Part shown: in pieces, positions 11,701-22,015 of the stretch
Position numbering within the stretch: the first letter of the stretch is position 1
Layout: each line of letters begins with the position of its first letter
Assembly (NCBI GenBank): GCA_000444245.1
Contig: ATSW01009399.1
Location: 1 to 26,787 of the forward strand
Source: Botryllus schlosseri
Lineage: Eukaryota > Chordata > Ascidiacea > Stolidobranchia > Styelidae
Length of the DNA: 26,787 nucleotides
Direction of reading: 5' to 3'
The notes under the pieces: generated by a model
Databases searched by the model: none
What the model was told of the DNA's origin: nothing
What the model saw: the letters and a program-made list of their open reading frames with translations, nothing else
Program-made: the position numbers and the translations under genes

Positions 11701-14700
11701 ACGAGACGCACTTTGTTTTGAGCTCGTATAGACAGAAAATAACACAATCCATACCGATGGTTCTACGTTTTGAGCGGTCACGTTTCCAACGGCGATAAGA
11801 GACCTGACCGCAACACGAACAGGTGCCTCAAGATTGGTTGCGCACGAAAGTACAGTTGAAAAAGCAAATGTGCCATTTTTACCCAACTTTGAGATTGCAT
11901 CTGCTGCCGCAATCATGACTTCCTCTGCAATGGTACGTTATATAATACATGACTGCTACTATACAGTAAATTTATTGATGTTTACCGGTTTCTTCGTTTC
12001 TGGGCCCGCAGTTCCTTTTCAATTGTTTTTCCAAGTACGATTTCGCGCTCTCAACTGACTTTCGACGCATACAATCTTCTTCGCAGGTCTCGTGGAAGTT
12101 TTTGATCACAGCCCCGATCGTTTTCACGCATTCAGCAGTCGTGCTATCTTCTCTTTTGCACATTTTCTGCAACGTATTTTTGTTTTGACATCAATAGGTT
12201 TAACAACCCAAGCTACTACACACCAGCCTTAAAGCGATATACAGTCTAATATACATATCATAAATTATGCGCCACGGGTTTAGACTGCATTAGAATGAAT
12301 GTGAAAAAGTAGGAATTCGTGCTACCACTACACTTCCGACACGGGTCCCAACGTCTAACTTCGGGCAAAACTTACCAACGCAATGTCAACAATCCTTTCG
12401 GACGGAGAGAAGACATTAGTCAGAGCCTCCAAGGAAATGTATCTGACTTTCTGGCTCTTATCAGCGTTGGGACGTACGAAAGTTTCCAAAGCCATTTCGC
12501 AGGTCGTGGAATTCTCGGTCGAGCAGTATGGAAGCTGGCACAAGTCGTTGGTGATGCAGCTGTTCAGGAGTTCGGCGTACAGGATTCTGAAATTGCATAT
12601 GCAACTTATGCATAAGTCAACCGCTAACCCCGATTGATGTTGGCTACTTTTGAAGAAATCCATATTTTTACATTTCTCCATTAGGTGGCAAACTGTTGAT
12701 AGTATGAGCAGGGATATCTAGAAGTTTCAAGATATCCCTGAGTATGAGAAATAGATACACTCCCTAATTTTGCAACGGGATTTGTTTGCCATTAGCCATC
12801 AAGGAATGTGACCTCACCTTCCCTCTTCCTTCTCAAGTTTATCGCAGTTATTCTCACAAGTCGCCCATACGGCCTCGATCTGCTGTTGGTCAGCGATAGC
12901 CATCCATTTTGTCAATTTCGAAATCAGCGCTGGCGTCGTCTCATTAGCTTTGGATCTGAGGAGGCTCATGAAAGCTGCCTTGGCATCGAATTGTTGGTTG
13001 TAGATCATGTGTGTTTCTTCCCACTCTTCCTCGAACATGATAGTGTCTTGATCGAAGCGACTGACATCCCCTTATGACGTACAGATTACGACGTTATAGA
13101 CATGCGAGAATCGAGTTTTACAGTAACAGCCAAATCGCCTCACATCTGCTGCGGTCTCGAGAAGTCATTTGTCTCTTTTCCTTCATGGTTATTTGTTGTC
13201 TGATGGTTGTCTGTAGCGGGTTGGTTTCGAAGACGTTGGCCTGCGATGAGCGAATGTGGTATTAGTTCTTGTAAAGGAAATATCACCGTGCAGGTATGTC
13301 ACTGGTATCGAGTAGGTTATAAATCTATATAATTTTCAATATCACATAGTGAATGCCGTTGAATTACAATTTACAATTTACAATTGCAATTGCAACTATA
13401 GAATTGAGTGCAGGGAGTTTATCACTTGGTGTTTTGATTGCACAAATGTTCACATTAATCAATCACGAGTTCATTGAAGAGCTCAAGATTTGCGACTAAC
13501 GACTCCAGTGCGTTTGGTGGCCACTAGCCTTACAAACATACCATGAATTCTGGGTAGGCAAGGCTGAGAGGGTGTTCCTCAACGCACTCGGCAGATGCGA
13601 TTTGTCTTCCTCTCAAAAGTTGATATTCGCAAGTTTGCCTTGGTTTCGCCCACATCTCGTCATTCTTCAGAGTAACCTGTTGAATGTGGATTCAACTTGG
13701 GTGAGAATGGAATATTTGCTGTTGAGAAACAGGAACAGTAGGCTGGTATAGCCGGCGAATCCGCTTCGATGTGATATTCGATCCACTAACTATGATGTCA
13801 AGCTAGAAGCTACATCAGGTGTTGAGCTGTTACTTACATAGTTCTTCAACGCTGCAACGATCGGGTTTGCTCTGTTATTACGCATGCGCAAAAAGTTCCA
13901 TTGCTTCCTTTCCCATGGCAGTTCTATTTTAGCAGTGTCGCGAACAACTTCGACCATTGACGGAAGTCCGCGGGACTTTCGCATTACTTTATGTTCGACT
14001 TGGCCACGACCGTAAACGTTCATCTCGGTAATCTAAATAATATTTGAGCAGAATCGCTACATGGACGCCAATTAACCAAGCAATTGCATTCTTACGTTGA
14101 TCAATACGCCAACTTCGGTTTCCCTGGCTGCGTGTGGGCTGACTCCGACCAAGTTTGAAAGAATACCTCTTTTGAAATTGGTAATGTTTGTTCTTTCTTG
14201 CTTGTCAACGAAGAGAGCTGTGATCTGTACAGATAACAGCGAATAAGATTTCAATTGAATTATACAACCCTCGTCCACGAAGTTTGCGGCGTGGCCCTTA
14301 TCTGTCCACCCACCTCGCTACCATTGAAATGGAAAGCCATTTCGGTGACGCCCATCTGCCGGTCGAAGGATTCGGATTGTGGGAGTTTGTGGTATCTTAT
14401 ACCCCTGTTACCCCGGCCTTCCTTGACTCCTTCCTCTACAACGCAATCGCTTACGCGGAGGTTGCCGGAGCAGCTCTGTGGCACATTGATGGTGGCGGTG
14501 CAGCTGTTGACAAGCAATAGTTAGATACTGGCACTTGGAGCGGTGGTGTCTCGTAGGTTTTCTCACTTGATCCTTATTATGTTTCCTGTGTTCGCTTCGG
14601 CGTCCCAGTTTTCCGTTGTCGCGACGTATTGGTAGGTGTAGACCCAGTCATTGTCAAAAGGTTGTAGGGCTGAAACATAATCAAATTAAAATCCCACAAA

Positions 14701-15095
14701 TGGCAGAAAATTCACGTTGTGTACACTTACGTGCACATCTTCCTTCCGGTTTCGGTACAGTTTTTCGACCTGCGGTACAGAAATTGGAGTTATCATGTCG
14801 AAGCACATACCGCGTACGATACCATAATGAATCGGTCGCTAATTGGTGCTAGAGGGTCGTGTACGTTAGTATGAAAGGAGTATGGATCTAGCTGTCGCTA
14901 CATGGTTGACTAAATGTACAATTTGTACAATGTACCGCGTACAGTTTCTCGCGCCATAACATTTTTTCCGAGTAATCTAGTCCTAATTCTCGCTATATTA
15001 ATAGAAAACAGCATGAACTAATACTCACGTCTATGCCTGCGCCCTTCAGTGGCACTGAGCGCCAGAGCGAGCAGGACGAAAACGTAAAGCTTCAT
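182..15095 (-). CDS. Large lipid transfer protein (apolipophorin/apoB/vitellogenin superfamily), 41 coding exons, 3' end outside the window
   Basis: A secreted lipoprotein scaffold that by family carries lipids between tissues. I traced 41 exons by GT-AG borders and reading frame: ATG at 15095, last visible donor after 182. Phases agree at all 40 junctions and give about 3,611 codons with no stop. The start is followed by a hydrophobic signal peptide (MKLYVFVLLALALSATEG). Family evidence is the N-terminal module, with WVYTYQYVA near residue 44, a Cys pair, and FKRGILSNL at residues 150-158, the hallmark LLTP motif, followed by a helical section. The visible length already exceeds vitellogenins (usually below 2,000 residues) and is in the range of apolipophorin II/I or apoB, which I favour. 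No von Willebrand D domain is visible; one could lie past the left edge. I saw no clear R-x-K/R-R furin site near residue 700, where insect apolipophorin is cut. Exon lists are given in the segment entries. Confidence 0.93.
5803..9110 (-). other. LLTP exon 23: single 3.3-kb exon, about 1,100 residues, heavily glycosylated beta-rich lipid-carrying region
   Basis: Acceptor before GGCAAA at 9110, donor GTACGT after 5803. It encodes residues about 1147-2248 with no stop, in a gene whose other exons are 39-387 bp. The sequence alternates polar and hydrophobic residues and is rich in Tyr, Asn, Thr and Val, as expected of amphipathic beta-strands that bind the lipoprotein surface. I counted by eye about 32 N-x-S/T sequons, roughly one per 35 residues. 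Cysteines are few (for example ECYYC near 8340). In apoB a similarly long beta region is also encoded by one giant exon; I offer that as an analogy, not proof of ancestry. Confidence 0.88.
9170..11170 (-). other. LLTP exons 15-22: C-terminal beta-sheets of the lipid-binding module
   Basis: Exons: 11170-10945, 10875-10687, 10624-10487, 10392-10178, 10104-9922, 9858-9756, 9688-9554, 9418-9170, residues about 667-1146. They contain strand-turn-strand segments and a few amphipathic helices (such as VEAAMDIAGLKQIMDRMF), as expected for the sheets that close the lipid cavity. The frame of exon 20 is fixed by the phase-2 donor before it, giving SVKRSLMGKDVAEPLPSLC; a longer overlapping open frame is out of phase and was not used. 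Domain limits are inferred from position, not from a profile search. Confidence 0.82.
11395..13070 (-). other. LLTP exons 9-14: alpha-helical superhelix of the lipid-transfer module
   Basis: Exons: 13070-12818, 12586-12376, 12166-11986, 11924-11755, 11695-11569, 11497-11395, residues about 319-666. The sequence is helical and repetitive, with blocks like VRYISLEALTNVF, VRVAVRSLIAVGNV and ETRVTCFHLMMKK, which resemble the paired helices that cradle the lipid cavity in lipovitellin and apoB. It is Cys-rich at CENNCDKL, SCITNDLCQLPYC and TCEEDC, pointing to disulfides in a secreted protein. Intron 10 (12587-12817) holds the 32-bp hAT miniature at 12709-12740. Confidence 0.88.
12709..12740. mobile_element. 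32-bp miniature hAT element with perfect 8-bp target-site duplication
   Basis: CAGGGATATCT (12709-12719) and its exact reverse complement AGATATCCCTG (12730-12740) surround a 10-bp centre. Direct copies of agtatgag flank it at 12701-12708 and 12741-12748. The terminal CAGGG...CCCTG and 8-bp duplication are hAT hallmarks. It sits in intron 10 of the LLTP gene and is far shorter than usual MITEs (about 100-800 bp), so either an internally collapsed copy or a very small mobile unit. Confidence 0.65.
13144..15095 (-). other. LLTP exons 1-8: signal peptide and N-terminal beta-barrel of the vitellogenin_N module
   Basis: Exons (high to low coordinate): 15095-15029, 14769-14731, 14669-14567, 14503-14314, 14224-14096, 14032-13838, 13676-13542, 13240-13144. 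They encode residues 1 to about 318. Exon 1 is the signal peptide; exon 2 is a 39-bp microexon. Exon 3 carries the WVYTYQYVA strand that opens the lipid-transfer module, and exon 4 a Cys-rich stretch (CTATINVPQSC, then SDC). Exon 5 has FKRGILSNL, close to the conserved motif of vitellogenin, apoB and MTP. Exon 7 has a Cys pair (TCEYQLLRGRQIASAEC) spaced like the family disulfide. In the family this barrel starts lipid loading and receptor contact. Exon 4 could read past its donor (GTGGGT at 14308-14313) to a stop, so that donor is essential to the model. Confidence 0.9.
13363..13399. repeat. Short AT-rich tandem repeat in LLTP intron 7
   Basis: Repeated tacaatt/caattg units within the 301-bp intron 13241-13541. 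The rest of this intron shows nothing recognisable. Confidence 0.5.
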
Positions 15096-15177
15096 CCTTC
15101 GTTCAGCAGTTCTTCTGCAATTCACTTTTCTATTTTTCGAATTACCGACAATGTTTCACTGGTTCTCCGCCGAGAGA

Positions 15178-15213
15178 GTATGAAACAGTGGGCACAAATC
15201 ACCGCTTATATAG
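15178..15213 (-). promoter_or_regulatory. Core promoter of the LLTP gene: TATA box and initiator
   Basis: On the minus strand TATATAAG occupies 15212-15205, and an initiator-like TCATAC lies about 30 bp downstream at 15183-15178. This is the normal TATA-to-start spacing and predicts a 5' leader of about 85 bases before the ATG at 15095. Position and spacing are seen; use as a promoter is inferred. Confidence 0.6.
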
Positions 15214-17326
15214 TCTTTACGGCCTTGTCGACTTTGATCAGGTGTTCGTAGAAAACAAAACCTCAACTAATCGGTGGCGCCGTTGATAAAACAGCGTCGG
15301 GAGTCTGGGCGATGGCGCTATAGTGTGTGAACTTTACTCTTTACTTATTTGCATTCATCCTCCCTCGATAAAACTAGTGAGCGATGGAACAAACCGATGT
15401 ATACCTAAAATTTTAGACTGACTAAAATTTCATGTGCGTGTTTCGGTATTACTGAAAGTCATGTCCATATTGTGTATTGTTACCCAAAAGTATGCCTCAT
15501 TTCATTAACATTTCTGGATTTCGTGAATTTGCAATTTATCTTTATAGATATAGATATTCTACTGACAATAAGNCAATCGTGGAATACCCGTATTCAATCT
15601 ATTTAAACATGGTGTCGATACTTCTTGACATTTATAACATTCTACGGTTGAATATAGCTTAATATCAGGATATCAGACTGACAGTTTTCATTCGCTTGTT
15701 ACTTGAATAAATAAAACACTCCACGACTATAATCACCAGAAAGGTACTATACTATTAGCAGGGTCTTCAGCTTTCTTACGACCTATGAGAACCTGTGTCG
15801 ACACATTGCGTCGCCAATAGGTCACGTGACTTCGAGGCATGATTTCCCTTCATTCCTTCCCCGGATCGATTGGCAGCCTGGATATTGCCGGCTGGTCTCG
15901 CGAGTTGGTAAAGGGTGAATTGTTTATGGAAATATTCTGAGAATTGGTTGATTTGGTGCGGATAATTTGTAGATTAGCGTGAGAATTGAGATAAGAGATT
16001 AAAGCTGAACTGCAATTTGTTGGATAAGAGGACCGTATCAAAAGGAAACGGATTGGGCTTATCGTATTTTGCACGCAAGATTGATATACGCATCGTGTGT
16101 ACTTGTACGTGTTCGAATCGTAATGAACATTTAAAACCGGATATCCGAATATCATGTACACCTGACGTTTGGAGGCACCCATCTCTTCCACTCCTGGGCC
16201 TATTTGCTCAACTTCGCCTACTTCGGTTATATATATTTAGCTGTTGTATGATCTAGACAGGTTAACGACGAAGCAAATAGTTCTACACATTCATAGGCGC
16301 CTAATGTGTGAAAATAAACAACGTCTCGCCAACATCATGGCCGACTTCGCGGCGTGAAAAGTTTGGTTAAAGCGCATCACATCTGTAGCGATATTTGATA
16401 TACTGAGTCTATCGATACATGTGCAATACTACACATACAAAAATCACCGCACAGTGCGGTGGCATCGCAACCTTGTTGCTCTACAAGGATGAGTTCATCC
16501 TTTATGTGGAGGTAGTGATGTTACTGACGCGACCAAACTGGCGACCATAGATACATAACTGTTGCAAATATCAGAATAGAAATGCATCCTTTGTGCGCGA
16601 GGGCATTACAGCATGCATTCCGTTTTGCATAATCAGCACGATGGTGGCTTATTGCCTATTCGAAGATCATACATCGCGCAAAACTCTAAAATTATATTAG
16701 CGACAGGACATCTCACGCAAAGGAGTACTGGTGGCACAACAAAATTTTGAATGTTCAACTTATACATCCACATATCGGTACATATCTTTACCTGGAGCCA
16801 TTACAAGTACGAGAAAGAATGAGAAAGAATGTNGCAGCTCTGGTATGTCGCAGCCAATTAGGTCGATTATTATTCATAACCACATCGAAACGGAAAACTA
16901 TGCTGCACTATTAATGTGATATTTCGACAGCTACACTTATGGCACTCGTATGACTTTGATTGTTGGTGGAATATAATCTGTATTTTAACATTCACTCCTG
17001 GGTGAGTACTGTGAGCCTGTGTCTTGAGTACACTTTGCTGTCATGCAACGAAACAACGCTGCAGAAAGAAACTAGCGCCCCTTGTGGACTAAATTATACT
17101 CGGATATTGGAATACATGATATAGATAGATAAACAAACAATCTGCATGCCATATTGCAGTGGCCGTGAACTCGTCATATCGAGACTACAGTTGTTTTCGT
17201 CGGTTGCTTAATTTACATTGCAGGAATAATAATTGTATATACATAATTTGTGCTTTATTGTCTTGCATAACTGACAATTGGCCTTTCATAACAACTGTCA
17301 ACACTGCCATAACTAACAATGTAAGG
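15214..17326. other. Intergenic DNA upstream of the LLTP gene; no gene supported
   Basis: AT-rich spacer with Ns at 15573 and 16833. Small features only: a 17-bp palindrome CACCGCACAGTGCGGTG (16445-16461) and a doubled gagaaagaat unit near 16811-16831. An open frame on the minus strand (15850-16191, about 113 codons) shows no domain, and I do not call it a gene. Confidence 0.5.
15228..15289 (-). promoter_or_regulatory. Possible HNF4-like and GATA sites upstream of the LLTP promoter
   Basis: On the minus strand CAAAGTCGA (15236-15228) differs by one base from the HNF4-specific CAAAGTCCA. A TGATAA GATA-type site lies on the plus strand at 15284-15289. HNF4 controls apoB and MTP in vertebrates, and GATA factors control insect fat-body yolk genes, so both fit a gut or fat-body lipoprotein gene. 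Such short motifs also occur by chance. Confidence 0.25.
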
Positions 17327-18063
17327 CAGGGGTGTGAAACTGAAATTAAGTCGCGGGCCGAATTCAAGCCTTCAAATCGCTCGCGGGCCGGACCATTCAA
17401 CTGATTCCAAAACGTTACCCCGTGCTCTTGCTTTTCCCTTGAATACCTTAAAAGCATATATAGATAATACACGGATCATAGGGTTTTCAAAGTAGCAAGT
17501 CGCAACACCTTTATTCGCGGACAATGAAATTGGCAAAAAACATGAGGATTGTCCTGTTGAATACAGTTAAGAACCGCTAAAACAGTGGCGAAGTTAACGA
17601 CGAGATAAGTTGGCATAACCTATGCTCCATTTGATTTAGTCGTTATCTGCCATAAGCCCTGCATAGTGCATATGCATTGTGAGGAATACAAGATATTTAA
17701 TTGGGAATGGGGACGTTGGAATTTGATTTATAAATATTAAACCGCGTGTCCGGTTTCTCTCATGTCGCGGGTTCTATTGGGTCGAAAGTGACACAGCAGT
17801 GCGACTATAGATATTTCAATTATATATTTGTTTAACTAATATATTTTCCTTGTAAACTGCATATAACGGTTCCGTATTTACGTTTTCGCTTCTGTGAATA
17901 ACTACTTCGAGTCTGATTTGTATAATACTCTAAAGTCTAAACTGATGAGTGTGCAGTGTGCACTTTCGGCCTTCTTGATATTAGATGTAAATTTCGCCGA
18001 AATTTTAGTAGTGGTAACTAGAGTGAAACCACAACGCCGTAGTCAGGTGGTTATAATGTAGAC

Positions 18064-19212
18064 CAGGGGTGGGCAAACTTTTGATCTCGCGGGCCGCATT
18101 CAACATCAGAATCCATTCGCGGGCCGCATTATATAAAATGGGATTATAAACGAAAACGCAATATTGGTATTTGATTATATAGTGAGGACATGGAGATGCT
18201 TATTTAACACAAACCAAGCATTGCTTTGATGATATCGTACATGCGCCAGAAAAAGTGGCGAGATTTCACAGACCTCAATAACCAAATTTGTCAAAACTAT
18301 AAAGATGAAAGTCGGTGGTCCCGATTCTTAGAACAAGATTGAAATTTAAATCTGTCAGCAGCGATCTGTTCATAGATTTGCTAATTCCACATTTGTTTCA
18401 GTTCCAGAGGACACACTATGCTGACGGCATCATAAGCATGTTAGATTCAAACACGCTTCTAGTGTGTGTAGATAAAATATAAATATCATAATTCTACGCA
18501 TACAGAGAACGAATCTACCTAACACAAGCGCGAATCGTTTTTTATAACCACATCACTGAAAAAATTAAAACTGGAGTGGCCAATCTGAAATCACACCCGT
18601 GATCCGTATTACGTCAATCTCGTTTAGGATTTCTGTGATTTTTAGCAGTTGAAACCTTTCAAACTGCGTGAGCTTTAATGTCGGGCTGTCGCACCAGACA
18701 TTAAACATAAAAAATAATATAGGAAGTATTTACTTTTGAACAGTGGTTCTCAAACTTTGCAAGACATGCCCCCTTATGATGGTGGAAGATATCGCGTCCC
18801 CCTATCGACATATCACAAAACGCAACCAGGATGCTAGCATACCTAGCGGGTAGTTTGATGACATGGAATTATGCGACTTTGGATGATTTTTAAATATGAA
18901 ATTCATACTAAATACAGAGCGACAAATGCGAATCGGGTGTAAATCGCGCGGAGCGCGAAAGTTTTTCTCAGTTGATCTCAGTTTCGCGCCCTTATTCAGA
19001 TGCTTTCACGCCCTTAAGGGGGCCTCGCCCCCCAGTTTGAGAACCACTTCCTTCAAAATATCATTGTGAAATATGCTAAAAAATTTAATGCAATTCGATT
19101 TTTAGTAAGCATTTATCAATATTTTTAATAGGTTTCTTTTGACTCACGCGGGCCGCACAGAACGGTGTTGCGGGCCGCATGCGGCCCGCGGGCCGTAGTT
19201 TGCCCACCCCTG
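18064..19212. mobile_element. Inner hAT-type element inserted in the outer element
   Basis: Starts CAGGGGTGGGCAAACT and ends with the exact reverse complement AGTTTGCCCACCCCTG. Perfect 8-bp duplications atgtagac lie at 18056-18063 and 19213-19220. Both ends carry GCGGGCCGC motifs like those of the outer element, so the two families are related. It is itself interrupted at 18741-19049. No transposase frame is visible. Confidence 0.88.
18741..19049. mobile_element. Innermost hAT MITE of 309 bp
   Basis: Starts CAGTGGTTCTCAAACT and ends AGTTTGAGAACCACT plus T (G expected). Flanks 18733-18740 (cttttgaa) and 19050-19057 (ccttcaaa) agree at 5 of 8 bases, with only transitions separating them, as for a decayed duplication. 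It contains the cgcgcggagcgcg motif common in this hAT type. A different terminal repeat from its host shows that it belongs to another family. Confidence 0.7.
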
Positions 19213-19385
19213 ATGTAGACTATGAGCATGGAACTATTTCCTGCAAAAAATCTCAACATTTGTTACAAATGTGCTGGAAAATATAAGAATGTTTTTTACT
19301 CAGAGTTGCNTCGCGGGCCGGATGAAATCATCTTGCGGGCTGGATGCGGCCCGTGGGCCGTATGTTTGACACCCCTGATGTAAGG

Positions 19386-21210
19386 CAAGGAAATGCGCAC
19401 ATTCGCTTCGCTCCCGTAGAAACTCAATTGCAGATCTGGAATGTTTTAGTATTATTCTTTTTACTTAGTAAGAGTTTCAATTATAATGAGCTGGTCTTAC
19501 TTAGTTTCAATGCAGCGTACATTGGCATTGACAATGAAACACGATACCACGTTTATTGATATCTATGTTTCTAACCCTGCTCCACATAAATTATTCAATC
19601 TCATCGTCTCTTCGCACTTGATCCAAACAGGATCGATCAGTTGCGCTCTCGCCTGTCCGCGATACGTATATATCACTTTTTCCCATAAATGCGACATCGA
19701 AACATGCATTTTTGGTTGGAATCATTGGCATAGAAACACAATGCGGACGGAGGGGAATACTGGACAGTGGACACAGACGCTCGACGCCACCAGCAATTGC
19801 TATNAGNGANAGGTCATATATCTTAGTGGAACAATAAATGAAAAAGGTCATCGCATAGGGTTATCCAATTTCACGAAGGCGTATTTAGGTTTGATCATAT
19901 GATAATCTAAACTGGTTCATGTATTATGATCCACATTCAAAAGTCTGCCAGGGTATAGGAGTTATTCAATATTGACTCGTGTCTGAAAGTTTACGTCGTA
20001 CTTATTACTGACTCAGTGCGGTTTTTTCGAGTGTTTCTAGTTAGGAGAGCGAGAGAATTCATTTGACATTTGATGAAATAGAATTAATTTATATTCACGA
20101 TTCCACGGAAGAAACTGTCTATGCTTACAGCTTAGTAGATAAAAGTCAGTCGACGCAAGGTGCTTTTGGGTTCAAAAATCGCGGTCCGTTTTCGAAGTCC
20201 GGTTACCCGCGTCGATTTTAGCTGTGGTAATCAAATAGACTCGGTATTTCCTATATGTTCGGTGTGACAGGATTCTCGTTATAGCCTGTATCGCAATTAA
20301 ACAGTCACACGATCGCCGTGAAAGTTTATTGGGACTTGTGATGGACATTATGTAAAAGACTTATTCCATACAATAATATCTGGAGGGCCCGGATGTCACT
20401 CCCGTCATCCATGCGTGTTTACATTTCGTATTCTCTGACCCAAAGAGTTACAGTCTACCTGCGTGGGCGTAGCGATTTTATTGGTTGCTCTTCGCTCTAG
20501 TCACTCTTGGGAATAGCCTATCGGTTAGGATTACTATAGTCTAGTGAACAATTTCTTGAATCGCGGACTGAATCCACAATAACTTACGCAATGCCTTTAT
20601 TCCGATCGATTTTGTTACCGAAATCGCGCATGCTCACTGTGCAAATCCCTCCCATGGTATTACTCTTCCTCGGGTATCTGAATGATCACCGACAGGTTCC
20701 ACATCTGTTGTTTGCTCCGCATAATGAATTCGCCGGTTTAATCATGTACCCGTCGTCCTTAACAGCACAAATTTTTACGAAGGTCAAGTCCGGTTACCAA
20801 GGAGGGAAATCTCATAGATGTGGGATTAAGATGCGTGTGCGTAATCGTAATATAGAAGAATACGCGTATAATATACGTTATATTGTGAAGTTCCTTACAA
20901 CTGTTCCTTTCTCTTTCCTGTTTGAGAATGATTATGTATAACTAATATTCTAAATTGTTGCTCGTTCGTCCTTAAGAAAATAAATTGAATATGTCAAGAA
21001 AAAATANTAATAATCGTTGGAATTTATGTTACATTTCTGTTTCAGAGGCTTTTAATTATGCGCATATAGTCTACGTTATGTAATAAATCATCGTGTTTAC
21101 CAAAAAGAAATGTATTATTTATCCAATATGGATAAGTATCGTTGGATTATACTTCTACTGTGACGTCGTTTTTTCCGTCATTGGTGACCTTTGCACTTGA
21201 GATTCCACCA
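19386..21210. other. Intergenic or intronic DNA; no gene supported
   Basis: Spacer with Ns at 19804, 19807, 19810 and 21007. One open frame on the plus strand (20591-20941, 116 codons) shows no recognisable domain or splice context and is probably chance. I see no transposon ends here. Confidence 0.45.
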
Positions 21211-21216
21211 TCAGGT

Positions 21217-22007
21217 ATAGCGGTCCTTCCCAGCATGTGGGTCGCGCAATTGTTTTGTGCCTGAAGATCATTTTGCAAGAGAAATTAGTACCTGTTTTAA
21301 ATTTGGATTAAAGTTATATTGAGATTGACATTATCAGTGTATCATTATGCAATGGTCCAAATGTTTCGAGTTGATTTAAAGTTTCTAAAATATTTTGATC
21401 CGCAGGAGTTGGAATATTCTTTCTCCCTTTCGCACGAACTGAGTCATTTGATGCTTACCGCTAACATTTCCAACAAATTTATCGATGTTTGACTATAGTT
21501 CAAGTGGCCCACGCGAAAAAGTTGGTACAACAATGTGACCCACGCATGAGTTTGGTGTTGGTATATCCACGTCTGCTTTCGTTTGTTGCTGCAGCCTGTG
21601 GTAAATTTGAAGTCCCGGGTATAGTTTTCACCAAACGCCGCATATGAGCAGTTTCGGTGTTCTATGCGAACATCCTACCCACTATTAAAGCAAACCTTTT
21701 TACGTAGGCTACTATTTCCCGTTACCAAAACATACAAGGCGGATTTTTGGTACTTCTACTAATCAGAACAAAGGCGTTGATGATAGGGAACCACGCTCAT
21801 CCAACACGCAAGTACGGCTTTCGAAAATGTTCGGAGAGCTCAACGTATAGCATGGGCCCCACTATGGCTGCGAATAGATGATATTATGTAACATGAATTT
21901 TAATTGATTACGCCGAATAGATAAAATATAGCTCATCATAGAGTGGGGTCGCGAAATAGTTAAAACCAACACACGCGGCCGCCCGTCAAAACAGGTTGGA
22001 ACCACTG
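21217..22007. mobile_element. Probable decayed hAT element
   Basis: The right end, GGTTGGAACCACTG at 21994-22007, is a clear hAT terminal repeat followed by aggtatac (22008-22015). The left side near 21217-21246 reads agcggtccttcccagcatgt then gggtcgcg, close to the usual hAT start, and is preceded by aggtat. The internal gtggggtcgcg near 21945 supports one decayed family. The left border is approximate because the first bases are altered. Confidence 0.45.
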
Positions 22008-22015
22008 AGGTATAC

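Larger units (their letters stand above)
17327..19377. mobile_element. Outer hAT-type element (non-autonomous) hosting two nested insertions
   Basis: Starts CAGGGGTGTGAAACTG and ends TGTTTGACACCCCTG. It is flanked by perfect 8-bp direct repeats atgtaagg at 17319-17326 and 19378-19385, the hAT signature. Subterminal GCGGGCCG motifs recur at both ends (for example near 17353, 17383, 19314 and 19336), probably transposase-binding sites. Without the inner insertion and its duplicated target, the element is about 0.9 kb. I saw no transposase reading frame, so it would have moved by a transposase encoded elsewhere. Confidence 0.85.

Noticed and set aside
16090-16125. tRNA B-box-like gttcgaatc
   Set aside because: No A box or cloverleaf can be drawn around it.
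15850-16240. Minus-strand frame of about 113 codons (extendable upstream) with a donor-like CAG/GTGTAC inside
   Set aside because: No domain, no promoter or partner exon; low-complexity Asn/Ser-rich ending. Could be a repeat fragment but cannot be supported.
16445-16461. 17-bp perfect palindrome CACCGCACAGTGCGGTG
   Set aside because: Isolated, with no flanking duplication or promoter context; could be chance or a remnant transposon centre.
20591-20941. Plus-strand 116-codon open frame
   Set aside because: No recognisable domain, signal peptide or splice neighbours; such length is expected by chance in 10 kb of spacer.
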